A stretch of DNA of 64,000 nt, from NCBI RefSeq assembly GCF_004791025.1, contig NZ_SRUO01000001.1, positions 663,087 through 727,086 of the forward strand, written 5' to 3'. Below the pieces are notes generated by a model that had not been told where the DNA came from, ran no database searches, and saw only the letters and a program-made list of their open reading frames with translations. The stretch's first letter is position 1. Each line of letters begins with the position of its first letter. The translations under genes and the position numbers were made by a program. Positions 29,249-39,540 of the stretch are shown piece by piece. The DNA is from Mesorhizobium sp. M4B.F.Ca.ET.203.01.1.1. GTDB taxonomy: Bacteria; Pseudomonadota; Alphaproteobacteria; Rhizobiales; Rhizobiaceae.

Positions 29249-30652
29249 TCAATGCCTGAAGGCGAGCTGCGGCGTGATGCGGTCGCGCCGCAGCCAGCGC
29301 GCCAGCAGAAGCGCGGCCACCACCGCCAGCCCCGATGCCAGGCCGATCCAGATGCCGACGCCGTTGAAGCCGAAATGGAAGGCGAGCAGCACGCCGAGCG
29401 GCAGGCCGATGCCCCAATAGCCGATCGCGGCATAGATCATCGGCACCTTGGTGTCGTGCAGACCGCGCAGCATGCCGGCCGCCACCGCCTGCGCGCCATC
29501 GAAGACCTGGAACAGTGCCGCAAACACCAGGAAGGAGACCGCAAGCGCGATCACCCTGGCATTGGCCGGATCGCTCAGATCGATGAAGGCGCTGATCAGC
29601 AAATGCGGCCAGAGAACCATCACCAGCCCCATCAACGCCATGGAGGAAACGCCGATGACGAAAGCGGTCCAGCCGGCGCGCGAGACGCCCTCCGGGTTGC
29701 CGGCCCCATGAGCCAAGCCAACGCGCACGGTGACGGCCTGGTTGAGGCCGAGCGGAACCATGAAGGAGATCGAGGCGATCTGGATGGCGATGGCGTGCGC
29801 GGCCAGCGAGCCCGCGTCGATCAGGCCCATCAGCAATGCCGCCGCGTTGAAGATCGTCACCTCGAAGGCGAGGATGCCGGCGATCGGCAGGCCGAGCCTG
29901 AGCAGGCCCTTGAAGCGCGGCCAGTCGGAGCGCCAGAAGCGGCCGAACAGGTGGTAGCGGCGGAATTTTTTCTCCACGAGCAGCACCGCCGCCAGGCCGC
30001 AGAACATCAGTGTGCTGGACAGCGTGGTGGCGAGGCCGGAGCCGGAAATGCCCATCGCAGCGACGCCGAGATTGCCGAACATGAACACCCAGTTGAAGAA
30101 GGCGTTGCAGGCGACGGCGACGAAGACGATGACCAGCGCCCAGCCCGGCCGCTCCAGCGCCGAGATGAAGGAACGCAGCACGATATAGCCGTAGAAGGGC
30201 AGCACCGCCCATTCCAGCCAGCGCAGATAGATGCCGGCCTGATGCGCCAGCCTGGGGTCCTGGCCCATCGCCAGAAGCACGCTCTCGCCGTGCCAAAGGA
30301 AGACCCAGATCGGGATCGAGATCAGGATCGCCAGCCACAGGCCCTGGCGCACGGTGCGGCGCAGGTCGCGCACCGAATGGCGGCGGCGACCGAGCTCGGT
30401 CGCCATCATCGGCGAGGTCGCCAGCATCAGGCCGAGACCGAAGATCAGCGGCATGAAATAGAGGTTGGCGCCGAGCGCGCCGGCTGCCAGCGTGTCCGGC
30501 CCCAGCCGACCCATCATCATGACGTCGGTCGCGGTCATGGCGGTCTGGCCGAGATTCGTCAGCACCATCGGCCAGGCAAGCGCAAGCGTTGCCCTGATTT
30601 CCTGACGCCAAAGATTTTCCGGCGCGCGAGCGCCGGCTTCGATCGCAGACAT
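29249..30652 (-). CDS. MATE-family efflux pump (NorM-like)
   Basis: A 467-residue multidrug and toxin extrusion protein with about twelve membrane helices. The two homologous halves start with ALAWPMVLTNLGQTAMTATDVMMMGRLGPD and LLRLGLPIAGILAFEVTIFNAAALLMG, the usual MATE layout. It exports cations in exchange for Na+ or H+. ATG at 30652 begins MSAIEAGARAPENLW; a longer ATG form at 30703 adds a basic 17-residue stretch without a ribosome site. It is a single gene, convergent with the ABC operon and divergent from the AraC gene. Confidence 0.92.
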   Translation of the reverse strand: MSAIEAGARAPENLWRQEIRATLALAWPMVLTNLGQTAMTATDVMMMGRLGPDTLAAGALGANLYFMPLIFGLGLMLATSPMMATELGRRRHSVRDLRRTVRQGLWLAILISIPIWVFLWHGESVLLAMGQDPRLAHQAGIYLRWLEWAVLPFYGYIVLRSFISALERPGWALVIVFVAVACNAFFNWVFMFGNLGVAAMGISGSGLATTLSSTLMFCGLAAVLLVEKKFRRYHLFGRFWRSDWPRFKGLLRLGLPIAGILAFEVTIFNAAALLMGLIDAGSLAAHAIAIQIASISFMVPLGLNQAVTVRVGLAHGAGNPEGVSRAGWTAFVIGVSSMALMGLVMVLWPHLLISAFIDLSDPANARVIALAVSFLVFAALFQVFDGAQAVAAGMLRGLHDTKVPMIYAAIGYWGIGLPLGVLLAFHFGFNGVGIWIGLASGLAVVAALLLARWLRRDRITPQLAFRH

Positions 30653-30861
30653 TGTCCTGCTCTTCAGACCACGGCGCGTCGGGACAGAGCCCGGAAGCCG
30701 CACACAAACGGCGCAAAATGGCGCCGTTTGCGTCGTCTATTGAACGAAATGCGACATGAAGGCAAGGGAGGACGGGCGGCGAACCATTGAGCCAGCGGCG
30801 CCGGCGCCTCGTTCACTTGCCGCGCGGAGCCTGCTACGGGTTTCCGGGACGGGAGGAATGG

Positions 30862-31779
30862 ATGACGTTCAGGCAAAGGAAAAATACCGCCGCGATCCCG
30901 CGCACCGTGCCCTCCTTCGAGCACATCGTCACCGAAGCGAGCGACAGCTTCCTGTGGCGTCTGGACGACTATCCGTGGGAACGCAACGTCTGGAACTTCC
31001 ATCCGGAATACGAAATCCATTTGCTCAGGAAATCGTCGGGCGTGGCGCTGGTGGGCGATCATATCGGCGAGTTCGGGCCGGGTTACCTGGCGATCGTCGG
31101 CGGTGGCCTGCCGCATGACTGGGTGACGGCCGTGCAGCCTGGCGAGCTAATCGAAGGGCGCGATATCGTGTTGCAGTTCGATCCGCAGCGGCTGCGCGGC
31201 TCGGCGGGCCTGCTGCCGGAGCTGCGCGAGCTGGAGCCGTTCCTGGAGCGGTCGCTGCGCGGCATGGTCTTCCACGGACAGACGGCGATCGACGGCGCCG
31301 CGCTGATGGAACGGATGGGCACGGTGCACGGGCTGCCAAGGCTCTGCCTGTTCCTCGAGCTGGTCGACCTCTTGGCCAGCACCGATCAATACGAGCTGTT
31401 GTCGTCGCCGGATTTCTCGCCGCTGCTCGACGCCCAATCGCTCGACATCATCCAGCGCACGCTGACCTATCTGTTCCAGCACTTCGCCGAGGACCTGAAG
31501 CTGCCGGATGTGGCGGAGCTGGCCGGGATGAGCGAAAGCACATTTTCGCGCTTCTTCCAGAAGAACACAGGCAACAGCTTCAGCGACCATGTCGCCAAAC
31601 TCAGGCTGTGGCAGGCCTGCAAGCTGCTCTCCGATACCGACGTCCCAATCACCGACATCTGCTTCCAGGTCGGCTACATGAACATTTCCAACTTCAACCG
31701 CGCCTTCCTGCGCAAGCACAAGATGACGCCGTCATCCTACCGCAAGCTGTCGCGGCAGCGGCTGGCGATGCGGGCCTGA
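30862..31779 (+). CDS. AraC-family regulator of the adjacent polyol operon
   Basis: A 305-residue protein with an N-terminal cupin-like sensor (FHPEYEIHLL and GDHIGEFGPGYLAIVGGGLPHDW) and a C-terminal AraC domain holding two helix-turn-helix units (LPDVAELAGMSESTFSRFFQKNTGNSF and ITDICFQVGYMNISNFNRAF). ATG at 30862 follows GGGAGGA; upstream in-frame starts lack a ribosome site. It lies 240 bases upstream of a sugar/polyol ABC operon on the same strand and probably activates it. Confidence 0.93.
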   Translation: MTFRQRKNTAAIPRTVPSFEHIVTEASDSFLWRLDDYPWERNVWNFHPEYEIHLLRKSSGVALVGDHIGEFGPGYLAIVGGGLPHDWVTAVQPGELIEGRDIVLQFDPQRLRGSAGLLPELRELEPFLERSLRGMVFHGQTAIDGAALMERMGTVHGLPRLCLFLELVDLLASTDQYELLSSPDFSPLLDAQSLDIIQRTLTYLFQHFAEDLKLPDVAELAGMSESTFSRFFQKNTGNSFSDHVAKLRLWQACKLLSDTDVPITDICFQVGYMNISNFNRAFLRKHKMTPSSYRKLSRQRLAMRA

Positions 31780-31834
31780 TCCGGTCGAGAACCGACTCCC
31801 AAAACAGCACTGATACTCGTGTGACAGGTCGGTC

Positions 31835-31852
31835 CCGCCTTGGCGGTTTTTT
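31835..31852 (+). terminator. Short terminator after the AraC gene
   Basis: CCGCC-TT-GGCGG is followed directly by T6. The stem is only five pairs, but the T-run makes partial termination likely between the regulator and the ABC operon. Confidence 0.5.
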
Positions 31853-32019
31853 GCGCCGCACAATGCATAAAAGTACAGGTTTACTGCAACGGGGCTTCTA
31901 GCCTCCCCCTTAGCAACTCCTCATTTTGGCGACGGGTGGCAAGTCGCTCGGGCGACGGTGAGGGTCGCTTAGCCCGAGGACAGCCGCTTCCCGCGACGAT
32001 TCCTGGAGGAGAAAAACCA

Positions 32020-33294
32020 ATGAAATCAACTCGGCTCGCTGCCAGCCTGGGCGCAGCTTTCGTGCTTACCGCTTCCGCTTCAACGATGGCGCTGGCGCAG
32101 GCGCCGGTCTGCTCGGCGCCGGTCAAGGTGCTGGCGCAGCCGCGCGACGGACTGACGCTGCTGGAGGACTCCAAGGACGAGTTCAAGAAGCTCTCCGGCG
32201 CCGGCTTCCAGATCGACTACCTCAACGAGAACGACCGCCGGGCAAAGTCGCGCGCCGATGCGTCCACCGTCGGCAACTACAACGTCTACTATGTCGACGA
32301 AGCCAATGTCGCGCTGTTCGCGTCGTCCGGCTGGATCGCGCCGCTCGCCGATTATTATCCGGCTGAATATGATTTCGCCGATTTCGATCCCGGCCGGCAA
32401 AAGGTCGCCACCTATGACGGCAAGGTCTGGTTCGCGCCGCTGACCGGCGGCGGCGACCTGATGGTCTATCGCAAGGACATTCTGGAGGCCGCCGGCATCC
32501 AGCCGCCGAAGACGCTGGACGAGCTGCTCGCCGACGTGCCGAAGCTGACCAATGCCGACAAGGGCATGTATGGCATCGCGCTGCGCGGCGCGCGCGGCTC
32601 GGGCGCCAATGTCTGGCGCTGGATGCCCTACTTCAAGGCCTATGGTGGCAAGTGGTTCGACGGCGACAAGCCGGCTTTCAATTCGGATGCCGCGGTCAAG
32701 GCGACCGAGACCTACCTCAAGCTGTTCAAGGATTCGGCGCCCGGCACGCAGACCGGCAGCTGGGATGAATCGACCGGCGCCTTCCTATCTGGCCAGGTCG
32801 CCATCCTCGTCGAATCGACGCCGCTGTCGGGCATGGCGGTCGATCCGAAGACCTCGCAGGTGGTCGGCAAGGTCGGCTTCCTGCCGCCGCCCGCGCCATT
32901 GCCCGGCGGCGGCTACGGCCATGGCCTCGCCATCGCGACCAAGGCCAATCCGGACGACGCCTCGAAGAAGTGCGCCGGCTTGTTCGTCGCCTGGGCGACA
33001 TCGAAGGAGAACGAGAAGCGCCGGCTCGACGCGCACCAGTTCGGCGAGCTCAACCGCACCAGCATCCTGTCCAGCAAGGAATTCGCCAACATCTACGGCG
33101 CCGATCTCGGCCAGGCGCTGGCCGAAACCGGCAAGGTGACGGCGGTGAACTTCTGGCAGGATCCGCGCTGGCCGGATCTCGGCGACCGCTGGGGCATCAT
33201 CCTCGAAGAGCTGGTCACCGGCACGCGCACCGACATCAAGGGCAGCCTCAACGAGCTCGAGGCCTATGCCAACGAGCTGGTGAAGAAGAAGTAA
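32020..33294 (+). CDS. Sugar/polyol ABC transporter substrate-binding protein
   Basis: A 424-residue family 1 binding protein with a Sec signal peptide (SLGAAFVLTASASTMALA then QAPVCSAPVKVLAQPRDGLTL). Typical ligand-side segments are VYYVDEANVALFASSGWIAPL, KVWFAPLTGGGDLMVYRKDILEAAG and SWDESTGAFLSGQVAILVESTP. ATG at 32020 has GGAGGAG about 6 bases upstream. It heads an operon with two permeases, a xylitol-dehydrogenase-like enzyme and an ATPase, so a pentitol or related sugar alcohol is the likely ligand. Confidence 0.93.
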   Translation: MKSTRLAASLGAAFVLTASASTMALAQAPVCSAPVKVLAQPRDGLTLLEDSKDEFKKLSGAGFQIDYLNENDRRAKSRADASTVGNYNVYYVDEANVALFASSGWIAPLADYYPAEYDFADFDPGRQKVATYDGKVWFAPLTGGGDLMVYRKDILEAAGIQPPKTLDELLADVPKLTNADKGMYGIALRGARGSGANVWRWMPYFKAYGGKWFDGDKPAFNSDAAVKATETYLKLFKDSAPGTQTGSWDESTGAFLSGQVAILVESTPLSGMAVDPKTSQVVGKVGFLPPPAPLPGGGYGHGLAIATKANPDDASKKCAGLFVAWATSKENEKRRLDAHQFGELNRTSILSSKEFANIYGADLGQALAETGKVTAVNFWQDPRWPDLGDRWGIILEELVTGTRTDIKGSLNELEAYANELVKKK

Positions 33295-33304
33295 TTCCTC
33301 CCAC

Positions 33305-33358
33305 CCGCGGCGCGCGGTCCACGGCATTCGCCGGAATGCCGGGACCTGCGCGCCGCGG
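33305..33358 (+). other. Long stem-loop after the binding-protein gene
   Basis: The arm starting CCGCGGCGCGCGGTCC and the arm ending GGACCTGCGCGCCGCGG pair almost completely over some 23 positions around a GCCG loop. It starts 10 bases after the stop and has no T-run. It probably stabilises the binding-protein message, as at 26443, 44766 and 15913. Confidence 0.8.
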
Positions 33359-33404
33359 ATCTTCTCACGACCGCCAACACCCGAAAGGCCCGCGAGGATA
33401 GGCC

Positions 33405-34271
33405 ATGCGCCGACGCTCTTTCCTGCCCGTCACTTTTCTCGTCCCGACGCTCGCCATTCTCCTGGTGCTGTCGATGGTGCCGACGCTCTACGCCATCGTC
33501 ATCGCCCTGCAGAACCGCGAACTGAGCACGCCGGGCTATTCCTGGGTCTGGTTCTCGAACTTTGCCGACCTTTTCCTCGACCGCCGATTCCTCAACGCCG
33601 TCTGGGTCTCGGTCAAATGGGAGATCGTCACCGTCGTGGCGACCATGGTGGTCGCGATCGGCCTCGGCGTGCTGATGTTCGAAGTCGCGTCGCCGCGGCT
33701 GCGCAACATCTATTGCCTGCTGTTCATCATCCCGGTGCTTTTGCCGCGCGTTTCGGCGGCCTTCGTGTGGAAGTTCGCCTACCATCCGCTCTACGGCATC
33801 GCCACCTATCCCTACCGGCTGGTCACCGGCGGCCTGATCGTCGATCCGCTCTCCAAGGCCTCGACCGCCCTGTTCGCCGTCGCCTCGGTCGATGTCTGGC
33901 AGTGGGGTCTGTTCTTCGCGGTGATCGTGCTGAAGCTGCTCGAGACATTGCCGCCGCAGCCGATCGAGGCGGCGCGGCTCGACCATGCCAGGCGCTGGCA
34001 GATCCATGCCTACGTCACCCTGCCGATGCTCAAGGCGCCGCTGATCAGCCTGATGTTCGTCAAGATGATCGAGTCGCTGCGCTCCTTCGACCTGATCTAT
34101 GTGATGACGCGCGGCGGGCCGGGCGTGGCGACCGAGACGCTCGACATGTACGCGTTCTCGCAAGGCTTCATCGAGTCCGGCAAGGTCTCCTACGCCTCGG
34201 CCATGGCGGTGCTGATGATGATCGCCACAGTGATCACCTTCACCATGCTGTGGAAGCGGGTGCAGGCATGA
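33405..34271 (+). CDS. Sugar/polyol ABC transporter permease (MalF-like)
   Basis: A 288-residue permease with six helices. It has the N-terminal FLVPTLAILLVLSMVPTLYA helix and the EAA loop PPQPIEAARLDHARRWQIHAYVTLPML that contacts the ATPase. GAGGATA precedes the ATG. It overlaps the next permease by 4 bases. Confidence 0.93.
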   Translation: MRRRSFLPVTFLVPTLAILLVLSMVPTLYAIVIALQNRELSTPGYSWVWFSNFADLFLDRRFLNAVWVSVKWEIVTVVATMVVAIGLGVLMFEVASPRLRNIYCLLFIIPVLLPRVSAAFVWKFAYHPLYGIATYPYRLVTGGLIVDPLSKASTALFAVASVDVWQWGLFFAVIVLKLLETLPPQPIEAARLDHARRWQIHAYVTLPMLKAPLISLMFVKMIESLRSFDLIYVMTRGGPGVATETLDMYAFSQGFIESGKVSYASAMAVLMMIATVITFTMLWKRVQA

Positions 34272-35095
34272 GGCGGTACCGCATGCGACCGGGCCGCTTG
34301 ATCGCCAAGGCCATCCTGGCGCTGGCCGGATTCCTCGCCGTGTTCCCGCTCGTCTGGACGGCGCTCAACGCGCTGAAGAACAACGTCGACATCATCACGC
34401 GGGTGCCGCGCCTGGTGTTCACGCCGACGCTTGCCAACATCAGCTACATAATCGGCCGCGACAGCGTGATGACCGGGCTCTACAACTCGGTCGTCGCCTG
34501 CGGCTTGGCCGTGCTGATCGGCGTCGTTCTCGGCCTGCCGGCGGCCTACGCGGTGGCGCGCTATCCCAACCGCTTCGCCGGCGACATCCAGTTCTTCGTC
34601 TTGTCGCTGCGCTTCCTGCCGCCGGTGGCGGTGGCCATTCCGCTGATGGTGATCTGGCTGCAGATCGGCCTCTACGACACGCTGCCGGCGCTGATCGTCA
34701 CCTATTCGCTGCTCACCATATCGGTGATCATGTGGCTCGCCATTCCGGCCTTCCAAAGCGTGCCGAAGGAAATCGAGGAAGCGGCCTTCGTCGACGGCTA
34801 CGGCGCCTATTCGGTGTTCTGGCGGATCGCGCTGCCGGTCGCGGCGCGCTCGCTCGCCGGCGCCATCGCGTTCAGCTTCGTGCTGGTCTGGAACGAGTTC
34901 CTGATCGCGCTGATGCTGTCCAGCTCCAACGCCAAGACGCTGCCGATCGTCGCTTCGGAATTGTCGCAGCAAGGCATGAACGTGCCGTGGGGCATCCTCA
35001 ATGCCTCGGTCGTGCTCCTGTCGCTGCCGCCGCTGCTGTTCCTCGGCGTGCTCAGCGGCTTCCTGAATACCGTTTTCCGGCAAAAGAAGACTTGA
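34268..35095 (+). CDS. Sugar/polyol ABC transporter permease (MalG-like)
   Basis: A 275-residue permease with the loop PKEIEEAAFVDGYGAYSVFWRIALPVA and the ending VWNEFLIALMLSSSNAKTLPI common to MalG-type partners. ATG at 34268 overlaps the previous stop. The frame is open further upstream, but that part is a shadow. It pairs with the product of 33405-34271. Confidence 0.93.
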   Translation: MRRYRMRPGRLIAKAILALAGFLAVFPLVWTALNALKNNVDIITRVPRLVFTPTLANISYIIGRDSVMTGLYNSVVACGLAVLIGVVLGLPAAYAVARYPNRFAGDIQFFVLSLRFLPPVAVAIPLMVIWLQIGLYDTLPALIVTYSLLTISVIMWLAIPAFQSVPKEIEEAAFVDGYGAYSVFWRIALPVAARSLAGAIAFSFVLVWNEFLIALMLSSSNAKTLPIVASELSQQGMNVPWGILNASVVLLSLPPLLFLGVLSGFLNTVFRQKKT

Positions 35096-35110
35096 TGCGA
35101 GGATTACCCG

Positions 35111-36157
35111 ATGCAGGCACTGGTACTTGAGAAAAAGGGCGAGCTGTCGCTGCGCGAGATCGCGCTGCCGCTCGATGTCGGACCGGACGACGTCAGGATC
35201 GCCATCCACACCGTCGGCGTCTGCGGCAGCGACGTGCACTACTACACGCACGGCGCCATCGGCAGCTACATAGTGCGCCAGCCGATGGTGCTCGGCCATG
35301 AGGCGTCAGGCACGATCATCGAGGTCGGCGCCAACGTCGCGAGCCTGAAGGTCGGCGACCGCGTCTGCATGGAGCCCGGCGTGCCGAACCTGTCGTCGCG
35401 CGCGACCAAGCTCGGCATCTACAATGTCGATCCGGACGTGCGTTTCTGGGCGACGCCGCCGGTGCATGGCGTGCTTGCGCCTTTCGCGGTGCATCCGGCG
35501 GCCTTCACCTACAAATTGCCGGACAATGTCTCCTTCGCCGAAGGCGCCATGGTCGAACCCTTCGCCATCGGCATGCAGGCAGCGGCGCGGGCGCGCATCG
35601 TGCCCGGCGATGTCGCCGTCGTCGTCGGCTGCGGCCCGATCGGCATCATGATCGCGCTGGCAGCGCTGGCAGGCGGCTGCTCGAAGGTGCTGATCTCCGA
35701 CTTCTCGGCGCCCAAGCTGAAGATCGCCGCGCAGTATCAAGGCATCGTGCCGGTCAACATCGGCGAGCAGTCGCTGGTCGACGCCGTCGCGGCTGCGACC
35801 GACAGTTGGGGCGCCGACATCGTATTCGAAGCCAGCGGCAACCCGAAAGCCTTCGCCAATTTGTTCGACATCGTGCGGCCAGGCGGCGCGGTGGTGCTGG
35901 TCGGACTGCCGGTGGAGCCGGTCAGCCTCGACGTGCCGGCGGCGATCTCGAAGGAAGCCCGCATCGAGACGGTGTTCCGCTACGCCAACATCTTCGACCG
36001 CGCCCTGCAATTGATCGCCTCCGGCAAGGTCGACCTCAAGCCGCTGATCACCGGCACCTATGATTTCTCCGACAGCATCAAGGCCTTCGAGCGGGCGGCC
36101 GAGGGCAACCCGCAGGACGTCAAGCTGCAGATCCTGCTTACCGGCGAGAAGGGCTGA
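35111..36157 (+). CDS. Zinc-type alcohol dehydrogenase, xylitol/sorbitol dehydrogenase-like
   Basis: A 348-residue medium-chain dehydrogenase. The catalytic zinc site is visible as Cys near residue 38 ([13 protein letters not shown]), His near 63 (LGHEASG) and Glu. The cofactor loop [17 protein letters not shown] near residue 175 is followed by an acidic ISDFSAPK, which favours NAD. The four-cysteine structural zinc lobe is absent, as in bacterial polyol dehydrogenases. It probably oxidises a pentitol or hexitol brought in by the flanking ABC genes, with xylitol to xylulose as the best guess. It sits between permease and ATPase genes in the same operon. Confidence 0.88.
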   Translation: MQALVLEKKGELSLREIALPLDVGPDDVRIAIHTVGVCGSDVHYYTHGAIGSYIVRQPMVLGHEASGTIIEVGANVASLKVGDRVCMEPGVPNLSSRATKLGIYNVDPDVRFWATPPVHGVLAPFAVHPAAFTYKLPDNVSFAEGAMVEPFAIGMQAAARARIVPGDVAVVVGCGPIGIMIALAALAGGCSKVLISDFSAPKLKIAAQYQGIVPVNIGEQSLVDAVAAATDSWGADIVFEASGNPKAFANLFDIVRPGGAVVLVGLPVEPVSLDVPAAISKEARIETVFRYANIFDRALQLIASGKVDLKPLITGTYDFSDSIKAFERAAEGNPQDVKLQILLTGEKG

Positions 36158-36159
36158 CC

Positions 36160-37272
36160 ATGTCCGCGATCGTTTGCTCCCATGTCGACAAGGCCTACGG
36201 CGCAACCGCCGTCATCCGAGATCTCAATCTCAGCATAGAAGAGCACGAATTCGTCGTGTTCCTCGGCCCGTCAGGCTGCGGCAAGTCCACGCTGCTCAGG
36301 CTGCTCGCCGGGCTGGAGGACATCACTGGCGGCGAGGTCTCGATCGGCGGCAAGGTGGTCAACGACCTCGAGCCCGGCGACCGCGGCATCGCCATGGTGT
36401 TCCAGAACTACGCGCTCTATCCGCATATGACGATCTTCGACAACATCGCCTTCGGGCTGCGACGGCAGAAAGTGCCGGCGGCGGAGATCGTGAAACGGGT
36501 CGAGGCGGTTTCCCGGACGCTGGGGCTCGACCCCTATCTCGGCCGCAAGCCGGCCGAGCTTTCCGGCGGCCAGCAGCAGCGCGTGGCGATCGCTCGCGCC
36601 ATGATCAAGACACCGAAAGTGTTCCTGTTCGACGAGCCGCTGTCCAATCTCGACGCCAAGCTGCGCAACCATATGCGCATCGAGATCGCAAGGCTGCACC
36701 AGTCGCTGAAGACGACGACCGTCTACGTCACCCACGACCAGCTCGAGGCGATGACGCTGGCCGACCGCATCGTGCTGCTCAGGGATGGCGTCATCGAGCA
36801 GGTCGGCTCGCCGGCGGAGATCTATCGCCGGCCCGGCAACCTGTTCGTGGCCGGCTTCATCGGCACGCCGAACATGAATTTCGTCGAGGTGACGGTCGGC
36901 CGCGCGGGAGGTGGCTGGTCGCTGACCGGCGCCGGAACGGTGCTTTCGCTGGACGGCTCGGCCTTCCATCTCCAGCATGGCGATCGCGCCGTGCTCGGGA
37001 TCCGGCCTCCCGACCTGAAGACGGCAGGCGCCGATGCCGGGCGGAACCTGCTGCAGGGCAGCGCGGACCTCATCGAATTCCACGGCAATGACGCGCTGGT
37101 GACGTTCGGCTCCGGCGGCAAGGAGATCAGCGCGCTGGTGCCGGCGCGCGAATGCCCGGCGTTGCGCGCGCCTGTGCGCTACACATTCGACGAGGAAAGC
37201 ATCCATCTGTTCGACGCGACATCCGGCGCCTCGCTGCGCAAGCCGGAACGAAACGGCAGCCTGCTCAGCTGA
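36160..37272 (+). CDS. Sugar/polyol ABC transporter ATP-binding protein (UgpC/SmoK-like)
   Basis: A 370-residue ATPase with Walker [12 protein letters not shown], the signature [15 protein letters not shown], Walker [13 protein letters not shown] and switch His in [14 protein letters not shown]-terminal TOBE/OB region starts near residue 235. It begins two bases after the dehydrogenase stop and closes the operon. Its stop overlaps by 8 bases the stop of the convergent kinase gene. Confidence 0.95.
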   Translation: MSAIVCSHVDKAYGATAVIRDLNLSIEEHEFVVFLGPSGCGKSTLLRLLAGLEDITGGEVSIGGKVVNDLEPGDRGIAMVFQNYALYPHMTIFDNIAFGLRRQKVPAAEIVKRVEAVSRTLGLDPYLGRKPAELSGGQQQRVAIARAMIKTPKVFLFDEPLSNLDAKLRNHMRIEIARLHQSLKTTTVYVTHDQLEAMTLADRIVLLRDGVIEQVGSPAEIYRRPGNLFVAGFIGTPNMNFVEVTVGRAGGGWSLTGAGTVLSLDGSAFHLQHGDRAVLGIRPPDLKTAGADAGRNLLQGSADLIEFHGNDALVTFGSGGKEISALVPARECPALRAPVRYTFDEESIHLFDATSGASLRKPERNGSLLS

Positions 37273-38840
37273 TCGCGTCGAGCGCCTGCCGCTGCCGGTG
37301 CATCTCCAGGAAGATGCGGTAGTCGCGGTCGAAGCGGGCGCCGGCCGCCGGATTGGCGGCGCGCTTCCTGCCGCCCTGCTGCATGGCGACACAGGCGGCG
37401 TTCAGATCAGGGTAGAGCCCGGCGGCGGTGGCCGCCACCATACCGGTGCCGAGCAACACCGCCTCGTCGGCCAGCGGCTCGATCACGGTGCAGCCGGTGG
37501 CATCGGCGTAGAGTTCCATCAGCAGCGGGTTCTTGGTGTGGCCGCCGGTGACGTGCAGCGTGTCGATCAAATAGCCGTTCTCGTTCAGCGCTTCCAGCAC
37601 GTGGCGCACACCGAGCGCGATGCCGACGGCGGTGCGCCAGTAGAGCTTGCACAGGCTGTCGAAGGAGGAGTCCAGCGTCAGGCCGCTGACGACGCCGACG
37701 GCGTGCGGGTCGGCCAGCGGCGAGCGGTTGCCGTGGAAATCCGGCAGCACGTGCAGCCTCGCCGCTAATGCCTCGCCCTCGGCGGCGCGCAGTTCGGCGA
37801 CGCGGCTGGCGATCCTGGCATGCATCGCTGTATTCGGCTCGCCGCCGGCGCCATGCCAGCGGATGATGTGGTCGAGCAGCGCGCCGGTGGCCGACTGGCC
37901 GCCTTCCGAGAGCCAGAGCGTCGGCAGCGCCGCGCCATAATAGGGCCCCCAGACGCCGGCGAAGGGCTGCGGGTCGGGCGACATCGCCATGACGCAGGAG
38001 GAGGTGCCGGCGATCAGCGCCAGATGTCGGCTGATGTTCTTCTGGTCGCCGGCAAAGCCGCCGAGCACGCCGAGCGCGCCGGCATAGGCGTCGATGACGC
38101 CGGCGCCGACCCGGCACTTTTCGCCCAGGCCAAGCTCGGCCGCCGCTTGCGCCGTCAACGGGCCGATATCGGCGCCGACCGGGCTGGCCTTCTCCGTGCT
38201 CGAACAAATCGCCGAGGCCGACGGTCTCGAAGAAGTCGCGCCGCCAGCTTGTCTGCTCATGCGCCAGATAGGTCCATTTGGCGGTCAGCGTGCATTGCGA
38301 ACGCGCCAGCGACCTGGTCGCCTTCCAGGTCAGGAAATCGGTGAGGTCGAACAGATAGCCGGCTTCGTTCCATGTCGCGGGCAGATGGCGCTTCAGCCAC
38401 ATCAGCTTCGGCGTCGCCATTTCCGGCGACATGACGCCGCCGATATAGTCGAGCACGGCGTGGCCGCTCGCCGTGCACTCGTCGGCCTCGGCGATGGCCC
38501 GGTGGTCGAGCCAGACGATGGTGTCCCAGCGCTTTTCGCCGGTGACCGACACGCTGAGCTGTTCGCTATCCCTACCTCGCACCACGAGCGAGCAGGTGGC
38601 GTCGAAGGAAATGCCGACGACATCATCGGCCGCGATCCCCGCCTTGGCGACGGCGGCGCGCACGGCCTTGCAGACCGCCGACCAGATATCGCGCGAATCA
38701 TGCTCGGCGTGATCGGCCTTGGGCTGATGCATGGCGATCGGATGATCGGCGCGCCCGAGCAAGGTGCCATTGACGTCGAGAATGCCCGCGCGGGCGCTCC
38801 CGGTGCCGACATCGACCGCGCAAACGAAACTGTTGGTCAA
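37265..38840 (-). pseudogene. FGGY pentulose kinase (ribulokinase/xylulokinase-like), frameshifted
   Basis: Two frames together spell one kinase of the FGGY pentulose type, about 525 residues. The N-terminal part from ATG 38840 has VDVGTGSARAGILD, DATCSLVV and LTDFLTWKATRS, and runs to ETVGLGDLFEHGE. The rest, KASPVGADIGPLTAQAAAELGLG to the ATP-binding LHVTGGHTKNPLLMELYAD, is in another frame and ends at 37265. The shift falls near 38188-38205 and fits one extra base, or two lost. It would phosphorylate the ketopentose made by the polyol dehydrogenases. It is either a real mutation or a sequencing error. The start overlaps the HAD gene stop (ATGA). Confidence 0.85.
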
Positions 38841-39520
38841 GATGCTTTTACTCTCGCTCCCAGGCCTGCAATCAGATCGGGCAATTGCAGCATGTCAGCG
38901 AATATAAAGTCCGGTTCGGTCGACGCAAGCCGCGCTTTCAAGGCGGGGTTGTCGGCATGCGAGCCGCCGGTGAAGGCAAAGACACGCATGCCCGCCGCGC
39001 GGGCCGCGGCGACGCCGGCCGGGCTGTCCTCGATGACCAGGCATTTGCGCGGTTTTGCCCGCATGCAGGCAGCGGCATGAAGGAAAAGGTCCGGCGCCGG
39101 CTTGCCGCGCTTGACCATGGCGGCGCTGAACAGATGCGGTTCCAGAAGGCCGAGCAGTCCGGTGACATCGAGCGCGTAGCGGATGCGCTCCAGCGTGCCG
39201 GAAGAGGCGACGCAGAACGGCAGGCCAAGTCTCGGCAGCACCTCCCTGATGCCGGGGATCGGCTTCAACTCCTCACGGAATTTGCGCATCAGGTCGACGC
39301 GCATCGCGGTGAGGTGCTGGTCGCTGATCTCGAGCCCGAACTCGCTGCCGAGGATCTCGCGCACGCTCTTCATGCTCTTGCCGAGGAAATGCTCGTAGGC
39401 GGCATCCTCCGAGACCGTACCACCCGCGAGCGCGATCATGCCGAGCAGTGCCGAGACCGAAAGCGCCTCGCTGTCGACCAGCACGCCGTCGCAGTCGAAG
39501 ATGACCAGTTCGGGCGTCAT
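38837..39520 (-). CDS. HAD-family phosphatase (beta-phosphoglucomutase-like)
   Basis: A 227-residue haloacid dehalogenase hydrolase. It has motif I FDCDGVLVDSEAL at residues 8-20, motif II VASSGTLERI near 104, Lys near 137-140 (KRGKPAPD) and motif III VIEDSPAGV near 162. Such enzymes remove phosphate from small sugar or polyol phosphates. The longer open frame upstream is a shadow of mtlK. It lies 20 bases after mtlK and overlaps the kinase start, so it belongs to the smo operon. Confidence 0.92.
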   Translation of the reverse strand: MTPELVIFDCDGVLVDSEALSVSALLGMIALAGGTVSEDAAYEHFLGKSMKSVREILGSEFGLEISDQHLTAMRVDLMRKFREELKPIPGIREVLPRLGLPFCVASSGTLERIRYALDVTGLLGLLEPHLFSAAMVKRGKPAPDLFLHAAACMRAKPRKCLVIEDSPAGVAAARAAGMRVFAFTGGSHADNPALKARLASTEPDFIFADMLQLPDLIAGLGARVKAS

Positions 39521-39540
39521 CCTGGCTGCTTCCGGTGGCT

